Below, piece by piece: positions 34,637-42,721 of a stretch of DNA of 54,579 nt. Under the pieces are notes generated by a model, which was given only the letters and a program-made list of their open reading frames with translations, was not told the origin of the DNA and did not search any database. Position 1 is the first letter of the stretch; each line of letters starts with the position of its first letter. The stretch covers positions 84,852 through 139,430 of the forward strand of contig NZ_JAGGOI010000012.1 of the NCBI RefSeq assembly GCF_018614585.1, in the 5' to 3' direction. Position numbers and translations under genes: made by a program. This stretch comes from Streptomyces sp. ISL-1 (lineage in GTDB: Bacteria > Actinomycetota > Actinomycetes > Streptomycetales > Streptomycetaceae).

Positions 34637-35602
34637 CTACGGCTCGAGCAACTCCGCCTGGAGCTGCGGGGCTACGATGGGGGAATCGCCCCCCTGAGAC
34701 TGGGTGACCGAGACAGCGGTGAATCCGGTGTTCTGGGCGGCGGCGAGGTCGATCACGTCAGTGGCGTTCAGCTCAACAATCGTGGACACCTCCTGCGACA
34801 TTGCTGCGGCCCCGCCATTAACCGTGGTGTCCTGAGCGTCAAAGGCGACGAGGACCCCGTTGACCCGGATGCGTAGGTTGCGAGTCCCCCCCGCAGTCGT
34901 GGTGTAGAGCCAGGCCAGCCTTGCCTTGAGGAGGTAGCGCCCGGGAGTGTTGACCACCAGGCTGTCGGACGCGTCATCGAACATCGCGTCCGTGTCGTAG
35001 GCAGCGCCATCGAAGAAGATCTTAGTAATGGCGTTGTTCGGGATGTCCTGGTTACTTGAGGCGAAGACACTTGCGCCGACATCAACGACGGGTGCGTCAG
35101 CTCCCGTCGCACCGGTCGCACCGGTCGCACCCGTCGCACCCGTCGCACCCGTCGCACCCGTCGCACCGGTCGCACCCGTCGGTCCGGTCGGGCCATCGGC
35201 ACCATCCGCGCCGGTGGGGCCTGTCGGTCCGGTCGCGCCATCGGCACCATCCGCGCCGGTCGGACCCGTCGGTCCGGTCGCGCCATCGGCACCATCCGCG
35301 CCGGTCGGACCCGTCGGTCCGGTCGCACCCGTGGGTCCCGTCGGGCCGGTCGCGCCCTTCGGGCCCTTCTTGCAGTTGTCCTCGTCGGCGCGGTGCGACC
35401 CGTCTTTGCACTTGTCGTCTCCACCGCCCGGGCCGCTCGTCGCACTCACGCGTTCGTTCATGCTGGGAGCCGCGGCCGCGACCGGACTGACCACCCCGGC
35501 CGCCAGGACCAGCGCGAGCGAGACAATCGTGCCGCCGGCCCTCCACTTGGCTCGACGGGGCAGAGGTCCCAGCGGGGAACCTGTCCTGTTGTCAGGACTC
35601 AT
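34637..35602 (-). CDS. Secreted collagen-like protein with C-terminal globular domain
   Basis: Protein of 321 residues. After a basic start there is a signal or anchor helix ([20 protein letters not shown]). Then a charged region, followed by about 90 residues of Gly-X-Y repeats ([20 protein letters not shown], later GAT repeated seven times) able to form a collagen-like triple helix. The C-terminal 135 residues ([55 protein letters not shown]) resemble a trimeric C1q/TNF-like jelly roll as in Bacillus BclA. GAGGAG lies 7 bases before the ATG. Unusual cargo for an integrative element; probably a surface filament. Confidence 0.85.
   Translation of the reverse strand: MSPDNRTGSPLGPLPRRAKWRAGGTIVSLALVLAAGVVSPVAAAAPSMNERVSATSGPGGGDDKCKDGSHRADEDNCKKGPKGATGPTGPTGATGPTGPTGADGADGATGPTGPTGADGADGATGPTGPTGADGADGPTGPTGATGATGATGATGATGATGATGATGADAPVVDVGASVFASSNQDIPNNAITKIFFDGAAYDTDAMFDDASDSLVVNTPGRYLLKARLAWLYTTTAGGTRNLRIRVNGVLVAFDAQDTTVNGGAAAMSQEVSTIVELNATDVIDLAAAQNTGFTAVSVTQSQGGDSPIVAPQLQAELLEP
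35098..35368 (-). repeat. DNA repeats encoding the Gly-X-Y region
   Basis: 9-bp and 54-bp period repeats inside the collagen-like gene (GTCGCACCC units; a longer unit with CCATCGGCACCATCCGCGCC three times). Prone to slippage, so copy number may vary between strains. Confidence 0.8.
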
Positions 35603-35902
35603 GTACGTGCTCCTCGTTCGATCGGTTGGGGACTCCTTGTCCGAACCCAAGGGCGAGCCTGACCCGTGGCAACCCGATCGATCGTCACGCCTGTTCGACA
35701 CACGGCGATTATCAGCAAATCGGAGTAACCGGCATATCTGGATGAGGGCCTTCCATCCGCTGATTCGTACTCGGGAGCGCGCGGCAATTGGGGCAGGTTC
35801 AGAGCCGCCCGGCGCACGCATCCCAGCCAGCGCACGGGAGAGTTTCAAATCTGCGAGCGTCGGCCTCGAAAGCTACGGCGATTGCGCCGACGCCTGACAC
35901 AA

Positions 35903-36068
35903 GGTCGGTGTAGCGGCTTTGGGCGGGAGCTGCCATGGGGCGAGAGATCATGGCCCCTTACGCTGGCCGCGAATCGGGCTGGCTCCTCGACTTCCCGCAA
36001 TTGCCCGATCGGGGCCATGATCTTGGAGGCTCGCCCCATGGTGGCTGCGTAAAGCCGTGGAACCGACC
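35903..36068. other. Nested palindromic element, copy A
   Basis: Three nested inverted repeats. Outer arms are 35903-35920 and 36051-36068 (GGTCGGT, then CGGCTTT), middle arms CATGGGGCGAG 35934-35944 and 36030-36040, inner arms GATCATGGCCCC 35946-35957 and 36011-36022, plus ATCGGGC/GCCCGAT inside. The same architecture, with different inner-arm bases, is found in element B at 46537-46720. It is gene-free. Possible single-strand origin, transfer locus or structured RNA. Confidence 0.8.
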
Positions 36069-36227
36069 GCCCCAGCCCCCGCCGTTCTCTGAGGGTTGGC
36101 GTCCGCGCTCGGTGCGCCGCCGCCCGGCCGTGGGCAGCCGGGCGAAGACAGAGGCAAGCCCGCGGCCGGGGGCCGCGGCGCGCGCCGCGCTTGCGCGGCG
36201 CCTTGAACCCGTAGAGAAGGTTTCTAC

Positions 36228-36892
36228 TCAGTCAGTTCGAGCAGTACCGGGCACGAGTCGACTCGTGAAGCCTTGGGAGCACAGACGCTCGTATGCTGCG
36301 ATAACGCCCTCTGGGACTTCCTGACTGATCATGAAACCTTGTTCGGGATAGATCAGGAGCCGCTGAGGGGCCCCGCTGCATGTCGATCACCAAGCGGGCG
36401 TCGCCGATCGAGTCGGCGTACTCGTTGAGGGTCATGGGCGCGGAAGCTCACGAACTCGACTGCTGGCCACAGCTTGCGGGCCGTGGCGTAGGCCCGACGC
36501 TCCTCGTACGGCTTGCTGACGAGCAGCCCGGACGACACCTCGACACCGCTCTCTTCCAGCAGCGAGCGTGAGAAGAGGATGTTCTCGCCGGTGTTGCGTG
36601 CGTGGGGCTCCACTAGGACGGCCGAAGCAGGAGCCCCCAGTTCGAGGGCGCGCTCCCGGTAATGCACGGCCTCGCCGCGGGGCATTCGCTCACGCGTGGT
36701 TCGGCTCGTGGCCCCCGTGAACACAATCAGGGGCATCATGCCGCGTCGGTACAGGTCGACCGTGGCGTCAGCGACTCCGAGGTCATGACTGCCCAGGCCG
36801 ATGGCAACGGAGCACGGACGGGGATCGTGACCCATCAGCTGGTAGTCCCAGAGCAGTTGGGTGTCTTCCCACCCCTCTTGGGTCGGGATCAC
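36228..36892 (-). pseudogene. YdcF/DUF218-family protein, frameshifted
   Basis: The N-terminal frame (36892 to about 36440) reads a DUF218 domain: VAIGLGSHDLGVADATVDLY, LIVFTGATSRTTRERMPRGE, LVEPHARNTGENILFSRSLL, LLVSKPYEERRAYATARKLW. At about 36435 it leaves frame; the expected continuation MTLNEYADSIGDARLVIDM is in another frame, and the C-terminal QGFMISQEVPEGVIAAYERL appears after a second shift, ending at 36228. The start GTG overlaps the stop of the GntR remnant (GTGA), so the two were coupled. Related proteins are found beside GntR regulators on other Streptomyces elements; role unknown. Confidence 0.78.
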
Positions 36893-37226
36893 TGGTCGTC
36901 CTTCGGCTTCTGTGCCGAGTCCGGCACCTTGAAGTCCCATTCCCACGCGAAGCGCGACGCGGCGTGGACGCCGATGGCGAACTCGACCACAGCGCCGTCA
37001 GCCGTGTAGGTCGTCCGGTGAAGTTCCATCACCGGCTCTCCGGCGGGCAACTGAAGGAGCTTCACTTCCTCGGCCGTGGGGACGCGCGAAGAGCGCTTCC
37101 TTCATGTGGTCGATCTCGTATCCCGCGTCGTAGAGCACCCGGTATCCACCGTCTCTGCCGGCGGGTCCCGGCGTCGGGTCCACCAGACGCGTTCCCTCGA
37201 CGTGGTCCGGCCGGTAGTAGCTCATC
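36889..37226 (-). pseudogene. GntR-family regulator remnant (UTRA part, frameshifted)
   Basis: Only the C-terminal ligand-binding half is left. MSYYRPDHVEGTRLVDPTPG through EIDHMKEALFA is in one frame; after a shift near 37092 the sequence continues as PTAEEVKLLQLPAGEPVMEL and ends FKVPDSAQKPKDDQ. The DNA-binding domain is absent, having been lost at the join with the rep fragment at about 37227-37240. The intact counterpart in element B is the GntR gene at 47141-48097. Confidence 0.78.
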
Positions 37227-37239
37227 ATGCCCAAGCAGC

Positions 37240-37466
37240 CTGGGAACCTACTGGTGCGCTGCAACAACCGCCGGGCCACCCGCTGCCCGGCCTGCGCCGA
37301 GACCTACCGCCGCGACACCTACCAACTGATCACTGCAGGACTCCGCGGCGGCAAAGGCATTCCCGACCCCGTCGCCACCCACCCTCGGGTCTTCGCCACC
37401 TTCACCGCCCCCAGCTTCGGCCCCGTCCACAACCGCCCCGCCTCCGGCCGCTGCCGCTGCGGCACC
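37240..37466 (+). pseudogene. Replication initiator fragment
   Basis: About 75 residues corresponding to residues 80-150 of the element B Rep protein: LLVRCNNRRATRCPACAETY, LITAGLRGGKGIPD, FATFTAPSFGPVHN (motif I). Both ends are cut: the N-terminus is joined to the GntR remnant, and the C-terminus runs straight into integrase sequence in a different frame. The HUH and tyrosine motifs are gone, so it cannot initiate replication. Confidence 0.8.
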
Positions 37467-38487
37467 CCGCGTTCCTCGCGTACTGGCTCGACTCGATCGT
37501 GAAGCCCAACCTCGCCCCGCTGTCGTACGTCTCGTACGAGGGGTACGTCTGGCTCTGCATCGCCCCGTACCTCGGCGCGAAGCGGCTGGACAAGCTCACG
37601 GTCCGGGATGTGCGCGAGTGGCTGACGAAGCTGGCGACCGTCTGCCAGTGCTGCGCCCAGGAGAAGGACGCCAAGAGCGTGCCCAACCGCCGCAAATGCT
37701 GCACCGTCGGAGACTGCTGGGAGTCGTACCCGTCCCGCCGGGTGATCCAAGGTTCCCGCGACGCTCTGCGGGCCGCTCTCACCCATTCGGTCGCCGAGGA
37801 GGAGATCAGCAAGAACGTCGCCTCACTCGTGAAGGTGCCCAAGCCGCGCCGCCGCCGGATCAAGCCGTGGTCCGTCGCCGAGGCGGGCCAGTTCCTCACC
37901 GATGCGGCCGCCCGCGATGACCACCTCTTCGCGGCCTGGGTGCTCGTGCTCTGCCTCGGGCTGCGCCGCGGTGAAGTGCTGGGCCTGACGTGGAAGTCCG
38001 TCGACTTCGAGACCGGCGAACTGTACGTCCACCATCAGATCCAGCGCGCGGGGCGTCAGATCCTCCACCGCGAGACCAAGACCGAGGACTCCGACGACTT
38101 CCTGCCGCTGTCGGCACTCTGCCTCAAGGCCCTACGGATGCGCCGCGCCCAGCAGCTCGGCGACCGGAAAGCCGCAGGCAAGCTGTGGCAGGACGCTCAC
38201 GGCTTGGTCTTCACGACGAAGCACGGTACGCCGATCGAGCCGGGGAACCTGACCCGGATGTTCGCCCTGCGGCTCGCCGTGCAGGCCTTCGGGTGATCCC
38301 GCTTCGGAACACTCGGCACACCTGCAGTTCGCTCCTGGTCGCCCTCAAGGTCCACCCGAAGGTGGCGCAGCGCATCCTGCGGCACTCCCAGATCGCCATG
38401 ACGATGGAGGTCTACGCCGAAGCGAGCGAGGAAGCAGTACGCGCCGCGATCGGCAAGCTGTCCGAGGCGATGGGCGGCACCGGCTGA
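37467..38487 (+). pseudogene. int: Tyrosine integrase of element A, truncated and frameshifted
   Basis: Begins at AFLAYWLDSIVKPNLAPLSY, equivalent to residue 72 or so of the element B integrase; the N-terminal arm-binding domain is missing. It keeps the Cys-rich insert (CQCCAQEKDAK, CCTVGDC) and the first catalytic Arg (LGLRRGEVLGL). Near 38270-38295 the frame shifts: one frame ends MFALRLAVQAFG, the other continues LRNTRHTCSSLLVALKVHPK and RILRHSQIAMTMEVY. The usual H-x-x-R is R-x-x-R here, so the first catalytic His is lost as well. Inactive. Confidence 0.85.
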
Positions 38488-38488
38488 C

Positions 38489-38514
38489 GCGGTTGCTGTA
38501 CTTCACTGCTGTAC
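38489..38514 (+). repeat. Arm-type repeat of element A, right side
   Basis: Contains TGCTGTAC twice (38494-38501 and 38507-38514, 13-bp period). Matching copies are at 29648-29672, inside the left end of element A, and at 40897-40922. It lies between the integrase remnant and the attachment core. Confidence 0.6.
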
Positions 38515-38524
38515 GCGCAACGCA

Positions 38525-38556
38525 AGAGGCCCCCCGGAATTCTCCGGGGGGCCTCT
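38525..38556 (-). terminator. Hairpin next to the middle attachment repeat
   Basis: Perfect 13-bp stem starting AGAGGCCCCCCGG with a 6-base loop, almost the same as the hairpin at 29489-29520. Each stacked element carries its own tRNA 3' end plus terminator. Confidence 0.85.
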
Positions 38557-38562
38557 CAGCTG

Positions 38563-38606
38563 TGTGCACTCGGCAGGATTCGAACCTGCAACCTTCTGAT
38601 CCGTAG
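38563..38606 (-). repeat. Middle attachment site (right end of A, left end of B)
   Basis: 44 bp identical to 51238-51281, the 3' half of tRNA-Arg(ACG) plus two flanking bases. The identity ends at the anticodon, where the next base differs. It marks the border between the two stacked elements. Confidence 0.92.
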
Positions 38607-38684
38607 GATCGGGCACCCCCGTGGTGGCGGCCAATGTGGCCTGCTGGCTCGCGTGTGGGGGTGGTCGGCTGGCAGGCGTTGTGT

Positions 38685-38717
38685 GCCGTCGTTGCCGTCA
38701 GCGCTGCCGTCAACCGC
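38685..38717 (+). repeat. Arm-type repeats of element B, left side
   Basis: GCCGTC(A/G) at 38685, 38694 and 38706. The counterpart is at 51165-51191 near the other end, with GCCGTCAA at 51168 and 51181. These are candidate arm sites for the element B integrase and differ from those of element A. Confidence 0.6.
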
Positions 38718-38749
38718 GGCACGGTCAGACAGCCTGTGCCAGGGCACGC

Positions 38750-39502
38750 TCAGCCGATGCTCTGAGCGTGACTCCAGAGCTCTTCGGCGTGGTCGGCAAA
38801 CCGGGCGAACATGCCGCTTGACCCGTGGCGACGCAGGTGCAGCATTGGTGAGTCGTGACCGACGAGTCTTGCCAGGTGCGGCGTGACCAGGGCCTCGTCA
38901 TCGAACCGGAACACCGACAGGCTGACGTGGCTGACGGCGTCCTCCGCGCTGCTGTAACGCGCCTCCACACCCTCGATGGGGCCCAGCCGATCTAGGTGCT
39001 CCAGGGTGATCCTGATGCGCGTGGAGACCGTCAGCGCTACGTCCTCGATGGCTTCCCGCTGGCTGGTCACCTCCCCCCTCGGGTCACCCAGCAGGAACCG
39101 GACCCTGCACCCCTGCCCGGCCTTGCGCTTCAGCATCTCCGCGAATTGAGGAACCTGCGTCCAGAAGAAGTAGTTCGTATAGCCCGACAGGAAGATCTCA
39201 TCTGTCGCGGCCTCGACGAGCTCGCCCCAGACCGTCGAGGGACAAGCGGACCGGTAGGGGTACGACTGGACAAGTTCGCGATCGTCGCCGGTCTTGATCC
39301 GGTCTTTCACTGCCTGGGGCCACAGCATCTCTTCATTTACTCCCAACGCCCGAGAGGCGTCCGCACGGTTTCTTGCGTGCGGCGTCAGCTCCTCATCCGC
39401 GAGCCATCGCTCTACAGTCTTGCCACTGACCCCAGCACGTACCGCCAGTTGCCGCGGGGACATGCCCGCCGCTGACATAGCCGATCGTAGAGCAACGTTC
39501 AA
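38750..39502 (-). CDS. HTH regulator with C-terminal DUF5919/PLD-like domain
   Basis: 250 residues. The N-terminal XRE-type helix-turn-helix (SPRQLAVRAGVSGKTVERWL) is followed by a domain of about 165 residues (YRSACPSTVWGELVEAATDE, IFLSGYTNYFFWTQVPQFAE, GCRVRFLLGDPRGEVTSQRE, MLHLRRHGSSGMFARFADHA) resembling the phospholipase-D-like DUF5919 domain linked to XRE regulators in Streptomyces. I start at TTG because AGGAG lies six bases upstream; a longer TTG-started frame lacks one. Such genes are common on actinobacterial elements; target and activity are unknown. Confidence 0.8.
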   Translation of the reverse strand: MNVALRSAMSAAGMSPRQLAVRAGVSGKTVERWLADEELTPHARNRADASRALGVNEEMLWPQAVKDRIKTGDDRELVQSYPYRSACPSTVWGELVEAATDEIFLSGYTNYFFWTQVPQFAEMLKRKAGQGCRVRFLLGDPRGEVTSQREAIEDVALTVSTRIRITLEHLDRLGPIEGVEARYSSAEDAVSHVSLSVFRFDDEALVTPHLARLVGHDSPMLHLRRHGSSGMFARFADHAEELWSHAQSIG

Positions 39503-39609
39503 GACTTCTCCTGGGACGTTTGGGCGTTCTTCAGACGCTACTGCCGAACGTCTCAACTGTCCGTAGTTTGGGGGCAGATACGTCCTTGATGGGGCGGCAC
39601 GATGCCAGC

Positions 39610-39912
39610 ATGGCCAAGACGGAGACAGGCCCCGAAACCACCCAGAGTGGCCCAGCCATGACGGAGTGGTTCCGCGTGGGCGACGTCGTAAGTGACGGCA
39701 TCCGATGCCAGGTTGGCGAAGTGAATGCCATCGATGGTGACGAACTGGAGATCGTCCGGCCTTCGGGGCTGACGTGGTGGGCGTCGAAGTATCACTGTCG
39801 TCAGGCCAGTCGGCGGGAGCGCGAGACTCTGGAGACGAACCGAACGCTGAGGCTCAAGGCCCTGTCGGCACGCACGTCGCGGCCTGCTTCGAGCGCGGAG
39901 GCCCAACGGTGA
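39610..39912 (+). CDS. Hypothetical protein, 100 aa
   Basis: Unrecognised. The central part (MTEWFRVGDVVSDGIRCQVG, AIDGDELEIVRPSGLTWWAS) looks like a small beta-barrel, followed by an Arg/Glu-rich helix and a Ser/Ala-rich end. Candidate starts are ATGs at 39589, 39610 and 39658, none with a good ribosome-binding site. The stop overlaps the GTG of the next gene (GTGA), which supports real translation. Confidence 0.5.
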   Translation: MAKTETGPETTQSGPAMTEWFRVGDVVSDGIRCQVGEVNAIDGDELEIVRPSGLTWWASKYHCRQASRRERETLETNRTLRLKALSARTSRPASSAEAQR

Positions 39913-40019
39913 GGCACTTATACGACACCGCCGCCCGCTTCACAGGCGTACTGCTGATCATCACCATCAGTTGCTCGGTCGGTTTCGTGCTCGGCGCGGC
40001 ACTGGCGAGCCCGAGTTAG
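39909..40019 (+). CDS. Tiny single-helix membrane protein, 36 aa
   Basis: Starts at GTG overlapping the previous stop. MRHLYDTAARFTG is followed by one helix (VLLIITISCSVGFVLGAALA) and ends SPS. The length and position resemble small membrane peptides in Streptomyces element operons. The ribosome-binding site of the next gene starts at its stop codon (TAGGGAGG), so these three small genes form a transcription unit. Confidence 0.55.
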   Translation: MRHLYDTAARFTGVLLIITISCSVGFVLGAALASPS

Positions 40020-40031
40020 GGAGGTAGCTAG

Positions 40032-40262
40032 ATGCAATGTCCAAACTGCGGGGCGTCTACCCAGCAGGGACCGACGGGAGGCTGGCTGTGCGGCAACTGC
40101 GGATGGCAAAGCGGCGTGGCTCCGGGGCCGGTAGCCTGCGCAGCATGGCCCAGCTTCCGGAACCCGCACCGACCGAGATTACGGAAACTGAGTGCCGCCA
40201 TTGCGGCACTCGAATCGCCGGTCTTGATGGCCGGTACGCGTGCCCCCTTTGCGGCTGGGTGA
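40032..40262 (+). CDS. Zinc-ribbon small protein
   Basis: 76 residues starting MQCPNCGAST behind a strong GGGAGG site. The first 27 residues hold two CxxC knuckles (CPNCG and CGNCG) making a zinc ribbon. The rest (residues 28-76) is less structured and overlaps the next frame, so the natural C-terminus may differ. Confidence 0.55.
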   Translation: MQCPNCGASTQQGPTGGWLCGNCGWQSGVAPGPVACAAWPSFRNPHRPRLRKLSAAIAALESPVLMAGTRAPFAAG

Positions 40263-40333
40263 ACAGTCACAGTGAGGGCCATCGCCCGCTGCCCCCGGCG
40301 AGCGATGACCCGGACGGCCCAGCCAACAGGTAG
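40145..40333 (+). CDS. Second zinc-ribbon small protein, overlapping frame
   Basis: 62 residues: MAQLPEPAPTEITETECRHC, then CPLCGW, again two CxxC knuckles. It overlaps the preceding frame by 118 bp in a different phase. Either two proteins are translated, or one two-ribbon protein is broken by a frameshift, or is made by frameshifting. The weak ribosome-binding site favours the latter two. Confidence 0.45.
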   Translation: MAQLPEPAPTEITETECRHCGTRIAGLDGRYACPLCGWVNSHSEGHRPLPPASDDPDGPANR

Positions 40334-40424
40334 CGCGCAGGTAGCGCCTCTCCCTCTGGCCCCCGCCGGGAGAGTGAGCGCTGAGCACAGAAAGTGGCCC
40401 CCCGCGGCGTTGGCAGCGGGGGGC

Positions 40425-40601
40425 CGCCTTGGGCTGGAGACACTGGACCTGGAGCGAGCTGTTCAGCTGCTTCGCCAGCATGACCAACCTGTTCGCCTCG
40501 GCCGTGTCGACTCTTCTGATGGCTCCTGGGTCTTCATGCTCTTCCTCCCCGAAGACGGCCAGGCGCTCGTCGCTTGTACTGGTGTAAGGCAGCAGAAGTG
40601 A
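40425..40601 (+). pseudogene. Fragment of the small element protein found in element A
   Basis: LETLDLERAVQLLRQHDQPV, VRLGRVDSSDGSWVFMLFLP and ALVACTGVR match the C-terminal half of the 113-residue protein at 29698-30039. The N-terminal 60 residues are missing and no start codon is evident, so this is a remnant. Confidence 0.6.
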
Positions 40602-40733
40602 CCACTGCTTTGTAAGCCTGGCGCCGATCGCAGGCCGGTCTTGGCTGGTCAACACGCGTACAACAGCGCTGGGCCTGTCGGCGCTTGCCTGCACCGCCTC
40701 ACACCCCAATTGACCGTGACTGACCGCTCGATC

Positions 40734-40922
40734 TGGCACGGATCTGGCACGCGCGGCGCCACTGCCCAGGGACTCACGATACGGCTGACCGCCGCTGGGC
40801 TGCCCATCGATACGAACTCTCGGCTGGGGGCTCATTGAGGTCTGGTGGGCTGGTCAGTCGGTCACCGAGGGGCGTTGGCGGTCAGCTGCGGTCGCGGTGG
40901 TTGCTGTACTCCGCTGCTGTAC
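40734..40922 (+). repeat. Misplaced arm-type repeats inside element B
   Basis: TGGCACG pair at 40734-40740 and 40745-40751 (11-bp period, as at 30051), then TGCTGTAC at 40902-40909 and 40915-40922 (13-bp period, as in element A). They lie in gene-free DNA 40602-41046 and suggest that the left part of element B was acquired from another element. Confidence 0.5.
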
Positions 40923-41046
40923 TGCAACGGCAATCACATGGCACCGGTCCTCAGGCGGCCCCTGGCCGACGACGCTTCGGCGTCATACTGTCTTGCGCAA
41001 TGCCTAGTCAGCTGGGCTCTGTGGTCTGAGCGGAGGGGGAACGGGG

Positions 41047-42168
41047 ATGCCGCTGGAGTTCGGACTGTGGCGTGTGGACGACAAGCCCGTGCGAGTCGCT
41101 ACGCGGCCGATGCCTTTGGAGTCTCGGCTGGAGGAGCTCATTGAGGCCGATCCCGGCATCCTGGGACATCCGTTGCTGCTGATCGGCCGGCAGGTGCTCA
41201 CGCAGTACGGCAAGGTCGTTGATCTCCTGGGCATGGATGCTGAAGGGAGCCTGCACGTTCTGGAGCTCAAGCGAGATCGCACGCCTCGTGAGGTGGTGGC
41301 TCAGGTTCTCGACTACGGTTCCTGGGTCCAGGAGCTCACCAACGAGCAGATCCGCGACATCTACACCTCCTACGCCCGCGGCAGAGGGCTGGCGGAGGAG
41401 TTGGATGAGGCGTTTGCTCTGCGGTTCGGCGGCACTCCGCCGGAAGCCCTCAATTCGACTCACGCTCTCACCATTGTCGCGAGTGAGATCGATGCGGCGA
41501 CGGAGCGGATCGTCACCTACCTGGCTTCTGGGTTCCAGGTTCCGGTCAACGTGCTCTTCTTTCGCTACTTCGAGGACGAGGGGCGCTCCTACCTGGCCCG
41601 AACCTGGTTGATGGACGAGGCCGAGGCCGTGGTGCCGTCGGCTGGAGCGAAGGGACGCGGGAAGCAGGAGCCGTGGAACGGGACGGATTGGTATGTGTCG
41701 TTCGGCGATGAGCCCAGCGGCCGGAACTGGGAGGACGCTCTTCGCTACGGTTTCGTGTCGGCCGGCGGCGGGGAGTGGTTCTCTCGGACGATCCGGTCCT
41801 TGCCACTCGGGGCGCGGGTGTTCACTCACATCCCCAAAGTGGGCTACGTGGGCGTCGGCACGGTCTCCGGCGAACCCCAACCGTTCGAGGACGCCGCCCT
41901 CAGCCTCGACGGTGACAGCCGGCGGATGACTGATCTCTCCCTGACGGGCACCTACCGACGCGCCGGGGACGGAACAGACAGGGATGGGGAGGATCCTCGT
42001 GAGTGGATCGTCCCGGTTACCTGGGAGCGTGCTGTGCAACGCAAAGAGGCATTGTGGCGCACGGGGTTCTTCGCCAACCAGAACTCCGCCTGCAAGCTCC
42101 GCGCCCGCTTCACGATTGAAGAGGTCTCCCGCCACTTCGGCATCGATCAAGGCTTCCCTGACGCCTGA
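41047..42168 (+). CDS. NucS/DUF91-like nuclease with PUA/EVE-like C-terminal region
   Basis: 373 residues. Residues about 20-125 carry a PD-(D/E)xK nuclease core of NucS/DUF91 type: LEELIEADPGILGHPLLLIG, then KVVDLLGMDAEGSLHVLELK with the Asp, Glu and Lys spaced as D-x(14)-ExK, and VAQVLDYGSWV. Residues 230-320 (GTDWYVSFGDEPSGRNWEDA, RSLPLGARVFTHIPKVGYVG) look like a PUA/EVE-type base-reading fold. Such combinations can recognise modified DNA, so an antiviral role is plausible but inferred. GGAGGGGG precedes the ATG. It stands alone in element B. Confidence 0.75.
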   Translation: MPLEFGLWRVDDKPVRVATRPMPLESRLEELIEADPGILGHPLLLIGRQVLTQYGKVVDLLGMDAEGSLHVLELKRDRTPREVVAQVLDYGSWVQELTNEQIRDIYTSYARGRGLAEELDEAFALRFGGTPPEALNSTHALTIVASEIDAATERIVTYLASGFQVPVNVLFFRYFEDEGRSYLARTWLMDEAEAVVPSAGAKGRGKQEPWNGTDWYVSFGDEPSGRNWEDALRYGFVSAGGGEWFSRTIRSLPLGARVFTHIPKVGYVGVGTVSGEPQPFEDAALSLDGDSRRMTDLSLTGTYRRAGDGTDRDGEDPREWIVPVTWERAVQRKEALWRTGFFANQNSACKLRARFTIEEVSRHFGIDQGFPDA

Positions 42169-42645
42169 CACGAAGCAGCGGCGTAGCCCCGATGCCAGCG
42201 GCCCGCGGTCTAGCCGAATAGAAGTTGGCAGCGGACGTAACCCGCTGGCGTGGAGAGTGTTTCGTGCACACGGCTCCGGAGGCCCTTTGTGTCCCGGACG
42301 TAACCGCAGGTCAGACAGATAGTCCGTTGGCGCGGTCCACGCGTCCACGAAGAGGCCGCAACAGGGGCGACCTGCCTCGAGCTAGCGTCGAGGCGCACTG
42401 GCCTGCATCCATGACAGTTGAGCTGAATGCAGACAGGGGTCCGCAATTGGGGCTGCACGAACCTGTCGGTCCGTCACTCCATCGAGCTACCTTGGTCAAT
42501 TAGTGCCAACGAGCCTTGGTCCATCACTACCGTGACGCCAGGAAGCGCCAGAGGTAGTTGTTTGAGGTGCCGACGGGGGGTGTAAGTGCGACTTTGCTTG
42601 CCGTTAGGCCAAGCGGATCAAGTCGGACAATTTACTCACTCATGT
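42169..42645. other. Gene-free 477 bp before the toxin operon
   Basis: No coding frame is supported. GC content falls from the nuclease side towards the toxin side. It must contain the promoter of the toxin-antitoxin-chaperone operon, but I see no clear palindrome. Confidence 0.4.
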
Positions 42646-42721
42646 CTTGTTGGCTCTGGGGGCGGGGGGTACAGTCATAAGTGAACTGAGGCGGGCAGAC
42701 TGTGTTGAGTGCGGGCGCATA

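Noticed and set aside
34216..34707. Plus-strand frame of 163 codons in element A
   Set aside because: Arg/Pro/Gly-rich with no start signal or motif; the small hydrophobic frame inside it at 34388 is more plausible but still weak.
35098..35368. Regular short repeats that could suggest a CRISPR array
   Set aside because: There are no unique spacers; the repeats encode Gly-X-Y in a collagen-like protein.
37076..37466. N-terminal 130 codons of the open frame leading into the element A integrase
   Set aside because: This frame is Arg/Pro/His-rich and out of phase with the rep fragment; integrase similarity begins only at about 37467.
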